Positions 46,372 to 56,878 of a stretch of 64,000 bases of DNA are shown one piece after another. Below the pieces are notes generated by a model. It made no database searches. It was not told where the DNA came from and saw only the letters and a list, made by a program, of their open reading frames with translations. Made by a program: the position numbers and the translations under genes. Origin of the DNA: Ectobius pallidus (Eukaryota; Arthropoda; Insecta; Blattodea; Ectobiidae); NCBI GenBank assembly GCA_964059195.1, contig CAXKWD010000013.1:23908611-23972610 (forward strand), written 5' to 3'. How positions within the stretch are numbered: position 1 is the first letter of the stretch; each line of letters opens with the position of its first letter.

Positions 46372-47085
46372 CATATTTTAGTGAATATGTCTGGTGCTAA
46401 TGAGTGGGAGGGGGAAGCCGGTTCTTCGTGCGCTAAGGAGTTCTATCTGGGGAGCCTGAGTCTATTGCCGGAGCTCGGAAAAGTGGAACTAGTGAAGCTT
46501 TATTTGTTCGTGCTTGTCCATCAACCATAGACATACATTTTCTCAGCTGAGTTTTCTTTTCAGTGGTTTTTTATAATTAATACTTGTTCACCTGTGAATT
46601 TTCAGCAACCAAATTTTGCTTCAGCGGTTTTCCTGAGCGATTTGCTGATCTGCTGTTGCTTTTGCAAAATAAACTATAACTCTTTCATTCGGTCCAGGTG
46701 TGGCACATGCTCCATGTGGTTCCTTGGTTCTGCAAAGCTACGTCATGAGCCAAGCGCTTGGTGATGCTGAGTCGGAATGAGCAGATCTGTAATCTTTTGC
46801 TCTCTCCTGTTGGTCGTCAGCCTTAGCTACACCTCCTACCAGTCTCCTTCTCCGGATTTCATGATGGACACATGTATGGTGGTCGGCTCCTAATTCTCAC
46901 CATGGATCCCCATGCCCCAGTACTTTTCCAGTCGTCTGTTTCTGACCTTCAGGTGTTCGGGGGTTCTCACATTTCTCCCCTTAGCGTAGGGGGAAACCCA
47001 TATGATAGAAAGAGACGCTCAAGAAGTGAAGGGACTTACTCGGTGATGAAATATCTCCCACCAAGTTATTTAGAGATGCATTTCA

Positions 47086-47764
47086 AGTGGTGGACGCAGA
47101 GGGGGGGGGGTCGGGGGATATATCCCCCCTCGAAATTTGAAAAATACAAAATAAAAAGAATAGGCTATAAATGCGAATCAGCACGGTAGATTTTCGCACC
47201 TTTTTATATCTGTGTTCGGTAGTATTTAAATTGCTTATTTCTCTGGAAAATAGAGCATAATGGACTCTAGAATACAGACTACATTAGTCCTTAAGTCAAC
47301 TGTGTCCAAATAAAATTTCTACAATCAGTTGCTCTTAGATAGGCTACATCCTGGCATTATCATCCCATTTTCTTCTCGGTTCCCCTAATGGTCATTTTCC
47401 TTCTGATCTTTTCATTACAATTATTATAAATGCCCCTCTCCACTACCATTCAAGCAACATATACAGCTCGTATTAACTCCCTTCATTTAATTAATCACAA
47501 TAACCCTTGAAACTCCATTCTTTTTGGCCCAAATATTTTCATTAAAACATTGTTTTCAAATACTTTCATCTAGTGGTCCTCCTGCAATGTAAGTGGCCAT
47601 GTTTCACATTCAAACGAAACTTCTGGCAAGATTACAGTTTTATAAACTCATTTTAAATACAGGTTAACCTATTATTATTATAACTATTATTAAGTTATTG
47701 TTATTATTATTATCATTATTATTATTTTAGTTTTCTATGTCCTCAAATTCTGCGTCCGCCACTG
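47086..47764. mobile_element. hAT-like element (GTGGYGGACGCAG termini)
   Basis: The left end AGTGGTGGACGCAGAGGGGG and right end CTGCGTCCGCCACTG are inverted. The GGGGGATATATCCCCCC palindrome lies just inside the left end. Same family as 11444-11622, but 679 bp. No transposase motif was recognised. No matching 8-bp duplication was found. Confidence 0.65.
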
Positions 47765-48204
47765 TGAAGTTCAGCCCTAAGTTAGCCCATCTTCACTCTT
47801 AAGTCGCACTCTTTTAGGTTCAAAAATTTCAAAAGACGACTCATAATAAAATTGTAGATCTTCTTCCAGGAGTATAGAATGTTAAGAATTTTAATGGAAA
47901 TATAAACCTAAAAATTTTAATACAAGTCTGTGCCAACTTGATTAAAGAGAGTGAAAGCCCGTAACTTGTTGAACTGCGAAAAATGGAGAGTGAGTGTTTT
48001 TCTCTGAGAAACAACGTAGGCCTACTCTGTCACTTGTGCCACTGTTTTATTTATAAGGGCTCTAGTAGCGTAGCTTTGCCACGATCAAATCCACTAAAAG
48101 CCTTGATTTAGAAATACAGATTACCCAAGTAGTGTTGCGCCATGAATCTGATTCCCTGCTTCTTCCTCATCTGATCACTTTACGGTGTTCTTTAAATACA
48201 AATT

Positions 48205-48221
48205 AAGGGGAAATACAAATT
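48205..48221 (+). repeat. Target duplication of SINE, left
   Basis: ATTAAGGGGAAATACAAA corresponds to ATTAAAGGGGAAATACATA at about 48391-48410, on the other side of the SINE. Confidence 0.65.
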
Positions 48222-48390
48222 AAGGAATCGCGCACCATGTGCATTATCTTAACCTACTGACAAACACCCAGTCCTGAACCCGGGAAAGGGATTTTCCACT
48301 ACTGAAAAATCCCCGACCCGGCCGGGAATCGAACCCGGGCCGCCGGAGTGGAAGGCAGGCGCGCTACCCACTCACCCACGGTGACGGACA
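48222..48390 (-). mobile_element. tRNA-Gly-like SINE
   Basis: On the minus strand, GTCACCGTGGGTGAGTGGGT, AGCGCGCCTGCCTTCCACTC, CGGCGGCCCGGGTTCGATTC, CCGG carries A and B boxes in tRNA spacing. The TTCCA at the anticodon position resembles tRNA-Gly(TCC). The acceptor and anticodon stems do not pair fully, and an unrelated body follows (GGGGATTTTTCAGTAGTGGA). It is therefore a SINE rather than a working tRNA. Imperfect flanking duplications of about 17 bp support retroposition. Confidence 0.8.
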
Positions 48391-48410
48391 TTAAAGGGGA
48401 AATACATACT

Positions 48411-50251
48411 AGGATAATCAAATTATAATGATTTAAAATTTTACTACAGAATTTAATCAGAACAAAAGCGCTGGAAAAGGCGGTACCATTTCATTCTATG
48501 GGTTAAAATCTTGGCAGGCAGTATCCATGTTAGGTGAGTTTTATCATAGGTAATACAGCGAAATATCCAGATTTATCTTGAGAGAATCCTGACGTAGAGT
48601 TAAATTTATTGCCATTATTTAGCGAATACTCGCAGACTTATGCAAGTCATGAATTTAAAAAATATACAAAAATGAATAAGACTTGCAATGCCTAATAACA
48701 TTATTCAAACATTGTGTTATTTTTCCATCATTTTTCTTTGTAAATTTCACATAAATATTGTTCATTTTTCTACATATTTTTCGAACATTTTTCATTTCTC
48801 AAAAAGTTTTTAAGTCATGTATTACGTATAATAGTTTTCGTATCTTTTACTTATAATTGTTCCTATATTTATCTATTATTTTGCAATATCTTTTCTTTAT
48901 TCTATTGTATTTTGTAATTCTATTATTGTTAAGTAGATATACTTTTTAATGGAATAAAAAGCAAAATGGCTTTACTTTCATCATGTAAAATAAATATAAT
49001 TTATTCAATTCTATATTCTAAAATTTAATGTGTAAAACTTAATCCGTGGAGATGCAGATTACGGGGAAAGTTTGAAAATACAGATAATTCTACCTTACGT
49101 TTTGGTTGTGAACCAATTCAGAAATTTCACGACAAATTGCTCGCATCCCTACATTAAATTTCCTGTTGCCCAGAGGGAACAATTTGTTTTATTACCGGTA
49201 CAGTCGATATTTTACTTACTATTCCTTAGTCTATTTATCTTTCTTACTTTCCATTGTACAATGCTATAATATCTTAACTTTCATACAAGTAGCTTCAACG
49301 TAAATCAATGCAAAAGACATAATGAGTATTGAAGATCCTCCAGGGCGGAGAGTTGGTAAATTTTTTTGAATTTAATGAGTTATTTCTATTTCTACTCTGG
49401 GGGTTTTAAAATACTCACGTAATAAAAAGCGGCTGCTTTCGCCATTTTAATGAGGAACACACGAGGAGGAACAATAGCGAACTAACTTTCCTTCGTGTTA
49501 GGCTTAAAACAATAAACAAGGACGTTCTAATAATTCAGAGTGCCAGTTATACTATAAACCATTAATACAAAATATTTTGCACGCCCGCAAACTTCGATCC
49601 CATTACTGGAGTGGACTACGCGCCTCCACTTATACTTTTTGTTTGTTAATAGAAAGCAGACAGCAGGTCTCCAGTGGTTAAGCTTTGCAGATGAATTGCA
49701 GTTTAGAAACCATTTTCCATTTTCCCGGAATTAATGTTCATAACAAACTGTTCTGTGAATTCCAGTACCACACTTTCGTAACAAACAATGCAAATGGATT
49801 CGCAAAATTGCGAAGATGCTTTTATCTATTATGACGTCATGATTGCTGCATTGTTATCCAACATTTATTTATGAATTTGATGAAAACTATTACGATAGAA
49901 GTAGAGCTTTCATGATAAAAATAATAAACCCATCTGTTACATACTCTCTGAACGACAATAGACTATACAGACGTCCGAATGAAATGGATGTACAGAGCGA
50001 AAGCGAAAGAACTGTACATACTTCTAGTGAGTATTTTTTAATGAGCATATTACGAAATGGTCTAATATTACTTTGGTGAATAATTTAAGTTTCATTGGAA
50101 TCGTATTTCTCAAAATTCTTAAGTAGAAGAAAAAAAAATATGCGTATGAAGTGATTTTCGGAGGTAAAGAGGATTAATCTAACACAAAGACCACCAAATT
50201 CCTTTAAAATATAACCGTTATTCTTGTAACTTATTAAAAATAACGTTTTCT
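48411..50251. other. No convincing gene
   Basis: Includes a T-rich segment at 48700-48985 that ends AATGGAATAAAAAGCAAAAT, GGCTTTACTTTC and may be a decayed LINE 3' end. The 78-codon frame at 49843-50079 (plus) has no recognised motif. Confidence 0.4.
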
Positions 50252-50421
50252 TGTGTTAGGCGTTGAGTTGTCCCTTCATCCCCATCCCATTTCCACGGTA
50301 CCTTTGCCTGAAAGAGGTTTTGAAGAGTCGTGGTTGTCATCCAAAGGCTTCGTTCCGGGTCTGAACCTGTCTTCTGGCAGATCATTAATCATCATGATCA
50401 TCAATATCATCATCATCATCT
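50252..50421 (+). repeat. Dispersed repeat with (ATC)n tail, copy 2
   Basis: GAGTCGTGGTTGTCATCCAA, GGCTTCGTTCCGGGTCTGAA, CCTGTCTTCTGGCAGATC then a CATCATCATC tail. Diverged relative of 18203-18339. Confidence 0.65.
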
Positions 50422-50647
50422 TAGGTAATTTTGAAATTTCTATCTCGTGAATATGAAGAAAGTGTTCAGGGATTGACAAACTCTGCCGTTTTTAACCCTA
50501 GGCTAACCTAGCTCATTTCCCATACTACAGCAGTTGAACAACCCGAAAAATATATTCATCTTCATATTGACCTTAAAACCAAATTGTAAACTGTAAATTG
50601 AATAAATTCCGAATTTTCATTTCGTATTTATAAATGGCTTAACTCAC

Positions 50648-51035
50648 GCATCCCTGGCGTAGTTGGTTGAGGCATTGAAAGGTCACGGATTTGATCCCCG
50701 ATGAGTTCGTTAGAATTTTTTGATTAGCCTAATACTTCTGGTGGAAGTTTGGACCTGGGGTCCAATTGGCCCTTAACGCAAATGTGTACCAGGATCAATC
50801 CTGGGGTAAGTCGGCCGGTGCGCAAGGCTGACATCTTACCATCTTCACGTGCCGAATGTCTAAAAATTGTGGGAACAACCTTCTGACATCCGAAGAGCCT
50901 TCACGGCCTTTTCCGGTTAAGAATCCACCATTAATGAACGTGGGTGTGTTCATGCTGACCGCATGCCCTTGATCCAGCTATCTGCATGTGATAGATGACA
51001 CAGCGGTCGAATGGTCAACCTGGTCTCTTCACGGA
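50648..51035 (+). mobile_element. tRNA-derived SINE with 3' module
   Basis: The head GCATCCCTGGCGTAGTTGGT, TGAGGCATTGAAAGGTCACG, GATTTGATCCCCG has A and B boxes in tRNA spacing. The body includes ATCAATCCTGGGGTAAGTCG and GTGCCGAATGTCTAAAAATT. The 3' module ends GACACAGCGGTCGAATGGTC, then CTTCACGGAG. Same family as 27396-27915 but without the second B box. Followed by a GTTTA repeat tail. Confidence 0.82.
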
Positions 51036-51189
51036 GTTTAGTTTAGTTTAGTTTAGTATAGTATAGTATAGTATAGTTTAGTTTAGTTTAGTATAATATA
51101 GTTTAGTTTAGTATAGTTTAGTTTAGTATAATATAGTTTAGTTTAGTATAGTTTAGTTTATTTTAGTTTAGTTTAGTATAGTTTTAGTT
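51036..51189 (+). repeat. (GTTTA/GTATA)n pentanucleotide tail
   Basis: About 30 five-base units, alternating blocks of GTTTA and GTATA, at the 3' end of the SINE. Tail slippage and expansion after insertion is the likely origin. Confidence 0.93.
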
Positions 51190-51427
51190 GAAATAACGCA
51201 TGATGAAATCACACTATTCAACATCTTGAAGCATCTAAATAGTTTACAAAGTTGTTCTGTTAGACTTAGAGGAACTATGCACCCGTCATTTCCAATCTTT
51301 TTTATATCAAATCTGAATAATTCATCACACGTGAATTAGGTATCCGTTCCCAAAATAATTACACGTTAGCAATACCTCTTCATCAGACATCTGTACATTA
51401 CGAGTCTTAAGCAACTTCTATAGCACG

Positions 51428-51690
51428 CTCTTGTAACCACTACCCCAAAAATCAGGTGTAGTCGAGGGATTGCTCCTGGTACTCATTTCTGTTAGGACCG
51501 AATCGACCCCAAGGCTATAGTGTCACCATAAGGATTAGACAAATTAGGATCGTTTAAGGATTAGACAAAATAAGGATTAGACAAACTAAGGATTAGACAA
51601 AATTCCAAGATCTTATCGGGGCGGGGATTGAATCCGTGACCTTCCGGTTTGTAGAGGAGTTCACCAACTACGCCACGGATGCGTCATTTA
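51428..51690 (-). mobile_element. SINE head and body, opposite orientation
   Basis: The minus strand begins GACGCATCCGTGGCGTAGTT, GGTGAACTCC with B box GGTCACGGATTCAATCCCC. The body has GGTGACACTATAGCCTTGGG and GAAATGAGTACCAGGAGCAA. It lacks the 3' module. Together with 50648-51035 it forms an inverted SINE pair about 400 bp apart. Confidence 0.78.
51530..51603 (+). repeat. 18-bp repeats inside the SINE
   Basis: AAGGATTAGACAAA recurs about four times with 17-20 bp spacing. It expands the body of the minus-strand SINE. Confidence 0.85.
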
Positions 51691-51879
51691 AGACTTTTAT
51701 AAATACGAACTGAAAATTCTGAACTTATACAGTTAGCCGTTTCCAATTTGTTCATACCTAAAAGAACAAAGTTACTACAATTTAATAATTCATAGATAGC
51801 CATGTGCCTCAATAACAGACTAAATTATATATTTGCAGTCGCTAAAATATTATACTTTCTCTTCTAAGGTGGGTTAACT

Positions 51880-52145
51880 TAGAATTATTGTAAACTATAT
51901 ATTTTATGTTTATATATATTTTATTTATTTGTTTATTATTTCATGCCATCCTTGTTCTTTAACTTGTAGGTTGTAACTTTGTACTGATTTTGTATTGTGT
52001 AATAATTTTTTTATTCGGTACTTTTTAATTTAAAAAAAAAAAGCTTTGTAACATTTATATATTTCGTATTCTTCCCGACTGAGTGTAAGAGAACGTAAAA
52101 TGGCCTTAACTTTGCCAGGTAAAATAAAACTACAACTACAAATGC
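51880..52145 (+). mobile_element. Decayed LINE 3' end
   Basis: T-rich sequence ends GTAAGAGAACGTAAAATGGC, CTTAACTTTGCCAGGTAAAA and TAAAACTACAACTACA. It matches the GGCCTTA-CT-TGCCAGG-AAATAAA signature seen at 16195-16245. Confidence 0.5.
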
Positions 52146-52179
52146 CTATGATCAGATTTTCAGGCATTGAAGATAACAT

Positions 52180-52284
52180 TTTAATATAATAATATATATA
52201 CTGTGAATTAAATTTAAATAAAGTTTAAAAGTTTAATATAATAATATATATACTGTCAATTAAATTTAAATAAAGTTCAAAAGT
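52180..52284 (+). repeat. Tandem duplication, 52-bp unit, two copies
   Basis: TTAATATAATAATATATATA, CTGTGAATTAAATTTAAATA, AAGTTTAAAAGT is directly repeated with two or three differences. Confidence 0.92.
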
Positions 52285-53391
52285 AAGTATATAAACGATG
52301 AATAACGTTTTGTTCTGTTAGGTACACTATCCTGACTTAATATTGAAGGGAAACGAATTGCCGTTTAACTCATAAAACCCATAATACTAATAATCGATGT
52401 AGCTTTCAGTTTTGTAATGAGCTTCATTATTTATTCTATTCATTCCCATAGGGTTGATCATATTTAATTTCTGAGTTGCGCTATTGGTAATATTGGTAAT
52501 GTAATTACATACTGGTGAAATGATTAGGTCGCTGGAGGGTAATGTGAATAGGGGTGTTGATTTTCTCGTCTGAAAATATTTGTATCGCTGCAGTTCGAAA
52601 CATGTTGCACTAAGTAAAGTGTTACCTGAATTGAAAGCCTTTGTCGGAGATAATGGCCTCAAGCAGTGTAGGCCTACTTCCACAAAAGAGGCATCATTTA
52701 CTAAAAACTGTATCAGTACTGTACAACACATATTGCTTTATTAATACATGGGAAGGGCTTGAAGTAATAAAAGCGTATGTTGTAACAGGGTTGTACCCAA
52801 CAAGATATGAAGGTAAACTTTGCATAGGGCGTTCTTCCATATCTATGATCACAACGCAATCTAAACAGTTTGAACTAAGAAGAAATTTAATATGGAAATA
52901 TGGCAATGCCGAGATGCTGGTATGAGATACTCACATGAAATATGTGTGGATGAGGTATCCTAGTCAAGTCGGTGGAACCAGTGACCACATTGCTACAGAT
53001 AATATTGGAGAAAAACCGGTATTATTTCAGTAATAGCTAGTACTGCTATAGGAAACCATAAATCGTTAATACCGGAATTATGTCGTAATAGGATGTGCAT
53101 ATCGGTATAGACATACCTGATCGATATGCCGGTACACTACCGGAAAAAGCATCCAAGGATAAACAAATAAAAACATGGCAATGAGTATAGTCCGTTTCAG
53201 ATGTCTTGAGAAATGAAGTAAACAGTGGTTGTAACGGGAGAAAAGCGCGGTTCACCAGCTAGCAAAACTCACGTTGAAGTTTATGAAAATAAATAGCAAT
53301 AAAGTGATATTGTCTAAATTAATTAAGGTAATACTGGACGCACAATGCACACAATACTTTCAAAATTACGTTCGCCTGTCTTTGACCTTAA
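52285..53391. other. No convincing gene
   Basis: A frame at 52641-52925 (plus) has no recognised motif and no ATG at its first codon. A GATACCGG/CCGGTAT-rich patch lies at 53020-53140. Confidence 0.4.
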
Positions 53392-53960
53392 GGGCTTGTA
53401 CGACGAACACCTGATATCATATTTATCTGCCAGATAGAAAACCTATCTGGAAGTTGGCCAAGAATTGCGTATTGTGATCTCCTGACAAAATCTGTCTGGC
53501 AAGACAACTTCCAGATAAGCTAGCAGGAGGGTGGAGTGGCTGACAAATTTCCAACTGCTAGTTAGGAAAGCTTGGTTGAAGCAAGATGGCAGCACGGCGA
53601 AGCGTCCTTGGCCACTTGAATTTTAGAACTGATGCCGGAAGATTTAATTTACACAAAAATGTCATTTTATGCTCACTTATGAATAACATAGAACTGCACA
53701 AATCGATTAATGCGCTTAAAACGATATGTTCTTGTGTAATTCAATTGTAGAAATACAAATCCGAGCTGCCACGCCTAGCGGAAGCCTACCGAACTACAAC
53801 AAACACACCTCTCTGCTCAGCGAGATAAGGACCATTTTACAAATTTTTACTGCGTTCTTGCCGGTAGCAGTTCAGCGGTGGTATTACACGGCATCTTCCA
53901 GTTAAGCTATCTGGAAGTCACGTATCTGGAGGATTTTTCGGCAGGTGGTAATACAAGCCC
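53392..53960. mobile_element. PIF/Harbinger-like MITE with TAA duplication
   Basis: GGGCTTGTACGACGAACACC on the left and GGGCTTGTATTACCACCTGC as the reverse complement of the right end form the termini. They are flanked by TAA on both sides (53389-53391 and 53961-53963). Trinucleotide T-A-A duplications and G-rich termini fit Harbinger. Inside, CTATCTGGAAG and TATCTGCCAGATA form further inverted repeats near both ends. 569 bp, no transposase. Confidence 0.75.
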
Positions 53961-54277
53961 TAAGACATTCACAAATCACAAGAGAAATGTCGACCTGTTG
54001 AAGCGAAAGAATGTGAACTGGGCTTAGGGCTGCAGGAGGTGTGTCATAACGAGGTTGGCTGCTGCCCAATAGTGTGCGAGCATTCAAATCAAGGTCGCAT
54101 ACCTACGTTATCGATCCGCATCTTTTACTCTCAGGACGTCTGGAACGGACAGTAACTGCTTGATATTTCGTTGAGGTAAACATTGACCCGTGCAATGTAC
54201 TGTTTGGTTACTGGGACATACAGCTTCTGTGGTGAGCAATTTAAAATGGAAAGGAAGAAAACAAATCCCGTAAACAG

Positions 54278-54668
54278 GTATAACTCGATCGGAAAGACCT
54301 GAGCCAAACACCCGCAGATAGCTTATCATCCGCCGGTAGCAATGGAGTAAGAGCAGAAGAGAATGCATATACTGTACTATTCATTCCAAACTATGCAGTT
54401 CGTAATAGCCCGTAACTATTGAAAAAATAAAGCGAATAAAGTATTTGCTTTTTAATTATGACATATTATTTATGTAATGGTATGTAACTCATAGAATATC
54501 GCTGTCGGGTCTTCACTATTGAATGCTGTGAAGCTAACTAAAATGTTTTTACACGGTCTGTAAGCAAAGAACATCACGTGCTATGAAGGTCAGGCAGGTC
54601 TAGATTACGTCATCGTAGACTACTGCGCAGCCGTTTGTTTGGCTCAGGTCTTACCGATCGAGTTATAC
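54278..54668 (+). mobile_element. TIR element, copy 1
   Basis: The ends GTATAACTCGATCGGAAAGA, CCTGAGCCAAAC and their inverse (GTATAACTCGATCGGTAAGA, CCTGAGCCAAAC) are 32-bp terminal repeats. The interior is about 80% identical to the reverse complement of 55269-55675. No transposase. Possible target duplications are not readable. Confidence 0.82.
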
Positions 54669-54699
54669 TTCGAATACTGGTACCGGTATATTTGGTATC

Positions 54700-54935
54700 T
54701 ATTTGCAACACTTCTTACTTTTCTTCTTAATCTCTCTCTTATTCTCTTTATTATCTCTTATTATCTTTTTTTCTTACTTTTATATGGGTAATTATCCTAA
54801 CTTTCCTACTTTTTATTCACTTTTTCATATCTGTGTTACTATAGCTACATATTGTATTGCTAACATGGTCATGAACATTGTAATTGGTTGTATACCTGTA
54901 ATTTTCATTCTTCATGAAATAAAATAAATAAATAC
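54700..54935 (+). other. T-rich segment, possibly a LINE 3' end
   Basis: A pyrimidine-rich stretch ends ATTCTTCATGAAATAAAATA, AATAAATACAC. It lies between the two TIR copies and is only suggestive. Confidence 0.25.
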
Positions 54936-55268
54936 ACATGTAGATATTTTAAGGACGTTACAAAAAAATGCAGACTGTAGCTATGATAAATTGGAATGTA
55001 AAGTCAGAGAAGACTGCGTCAGCTTGCAGTACTGGTTCTTACGAGAGCTCTTGTATTTTGTGTTCCTGACATCCAGGCTGGGAGGAAAATTTAATTCCTT
55101 ACACTTTGTTATCCAAAATTGTTAAATTTATCGAAAGTATGACGTATAAAGCAGAGCTTAGCAACGGTAAATTGTGGCGGCAGTAACTAAAGGTTGTGGT
55201 GGCCGTAGTTATTATTACGATGACGTTGGTTATGGCGATGACTAGGATAATGATTACGACCGTCAAGC

Positions 55269-55675
55269 GTATAACTCGATCAGAATGACCTGCGCCAAAC
55301 AACCGGTTGCGCAGTAGTCTACGATGACGTAATCTAAACCTGCCTGACCTTCATAGCACGTAATGTTCTTTGCTAGTTCATACTGTACAGACCGTTTAAA
55401 AACATCTTAGATAGCCTCACAGCATTCAATAGTGAAGACCCAACAGCGATATTCTGTGAGCTACCTAACATTACTTAAATAATACTTCATAACTAAAAGA
55501 ACAAATACTTTATTCACTTTGTTTTTGTTTTGAATAGTTAAGGGCTATTGTGAACCACGTAGTTTGGAATGAACAGTACAGTATATGAATTCTCTTCTGC
55601 CCTTACTCCATTGCTACCGGCGGACGATAAGCTATCTGCGCGTGTTTGGCTCAGGTCTTACCGATCGAGTTATAC
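55269..55675 (-). mobile_element. TIR element, copy 2, opposite orientation
   Basis: Left terminus GTATAACTCGATCAGAATGA, right terminus the inverse of GTATAACTCGATCGGTAAGA. The interior matches copy 1 in reverse (for example CAGTAGTCTACGATGACGTA against TACGTCATCGTAGACTACTG). Confidence 0.82.
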
Positions 55676-55817
55676 TTCTTATCTTACGATCTTCCTAATA
55701 TTCCTTATGTAGAAATTGCTTTTGGGCTGAATGCAGGCAGGAACGTTTTAATTTCCGACGATTTGGTACAAACTGTGACTCCATTCTCAAACTGTCGTGG
55801 TAGGGCGCAATTATTTC

Positions 55818-55818
<1 letters not shown>

Positions 55819-55878
<60 letters not shown>
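55819..55878 (+). repeat. (ATT)n microsatellite
   Basis: About 20 uninterrupted ATT units. The Leu-only and Asn-only frames here are artefacts. Confidence 0.97.
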
Positions 55879-55879
<1 letters not shown>

Positions 55880-56400
55880 CTTTCTGTAGTTCGCATATGG
55901 GAAATGTACGTCCTGCATTCTAGAAATTTCTCAAATGAGAACGAATAGCTTAAGGTAGATCGTTCAATCCTGGTACCCAGTAAGAACAAATAGCAAGTAT
56001 GAAGCAGTGGAAGTGAATATATCTCTCCTGGATGTCCGGTTTATTTATGGTCATTACTAAAAGCCTCACCAGGGCTTGCAAGGTCTCTGGGGGCCCATAC
56101 TTTCAATCCCTCTCTATATTACTATCAGGACAGGAAGTAAGATCACTAAATACTCCGCTGTTTTATGTCAGTTGCTGCTGAACGCGATATAAAATGTAAC
56201 ATTTACAATCACGGCTTTACCAGTAATACTTGAATGTATAGCCCGCTGTTTAAGCGAGATATATGCTTTCTTCATGCTCAACAAGCAGGGAAAGAATAAT
56301 TGCCTAAGTATAGATGTCAATGTGAATAGCAAAAAATTCTGATAAGTCATCTTTTTATTGATGCTTCACAGATATTGTAAACCTTTAGATAAATCCTTAT

Positions 56401-56878
56401 CACGGCCTCTAGATTGCAGAAATGCATTTTTATTAGGTAATTTTTTGTCATTTTATGCGATTTTATATTTTTAGGACATTCATTTCAATTTTACGTCATT
56501 ATTTTATCATTTTCGTGTAATTTGCTTCCACATTTAGTCATTTTCATGCATTTGCATTGAGCATATTAACTAATTAAATAAATAAATTAATAGATTACTA
56601 TAATGTAACATTTTGTAGGATCTACTTTAAAATCAATTTTCTTCCTTTTCTTCTCAGATGCTCCAAGTTTTTAGACCTACAACATTCTTTCTGCATTTAC
56701 ACTTTTTACAGTTATGTATAAATCAGTCTATAACTTTGTGTGTACAATAATATTTTTTATAAATAAAATATCAGTTTTTAGGTAATTCTTTTTAATTATT
56801 AAGTAATTTTCCTTAAAATTTATGGTCATTTTATAGGTCATTTTCAAACAATTTTAGGTCATCATAATCCGGGCCCTG
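56401..56878. mobile_element. Possible hAT-like MITE related to 5706-6422
   Basis: The left end CACGGCCTCTAGATTGCAGA, AATGCA and the reverse complement of the right end (CAGGGCCCGGATTATGATGA, CC) share CASGGCC. Both subterminal zones are full of AAAATGACC and TTTTAGGTCATTTT motifs like those in 5706-6422. The flanking 8-mers do not match. Confidence 0.4.

Noticed and set aside
48320..48392. Functional tRNA-Gly gene
   Set aside because: A and B boxes are present, but the stems do not close properly, a SINE body follows, and flanking duplications indicate retroposition.
51036..51189. Telomere-like repeat
   Set aside because: Units are GTTTA/GTATA and not the insect telomeric TTAGG, and they sit at a SINE tail.
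52641..52925. 94-codon plus-strand frame
   Set aside because: The first codon is not ATG, and there is an overlapping antisense frame and no recognised motif.
55646..55948. Protein with a poly-Leu or poly-Asn tract
   Set aside because: The tract is the ATT microsatellite. The flanking residues overlap a TIR element end.
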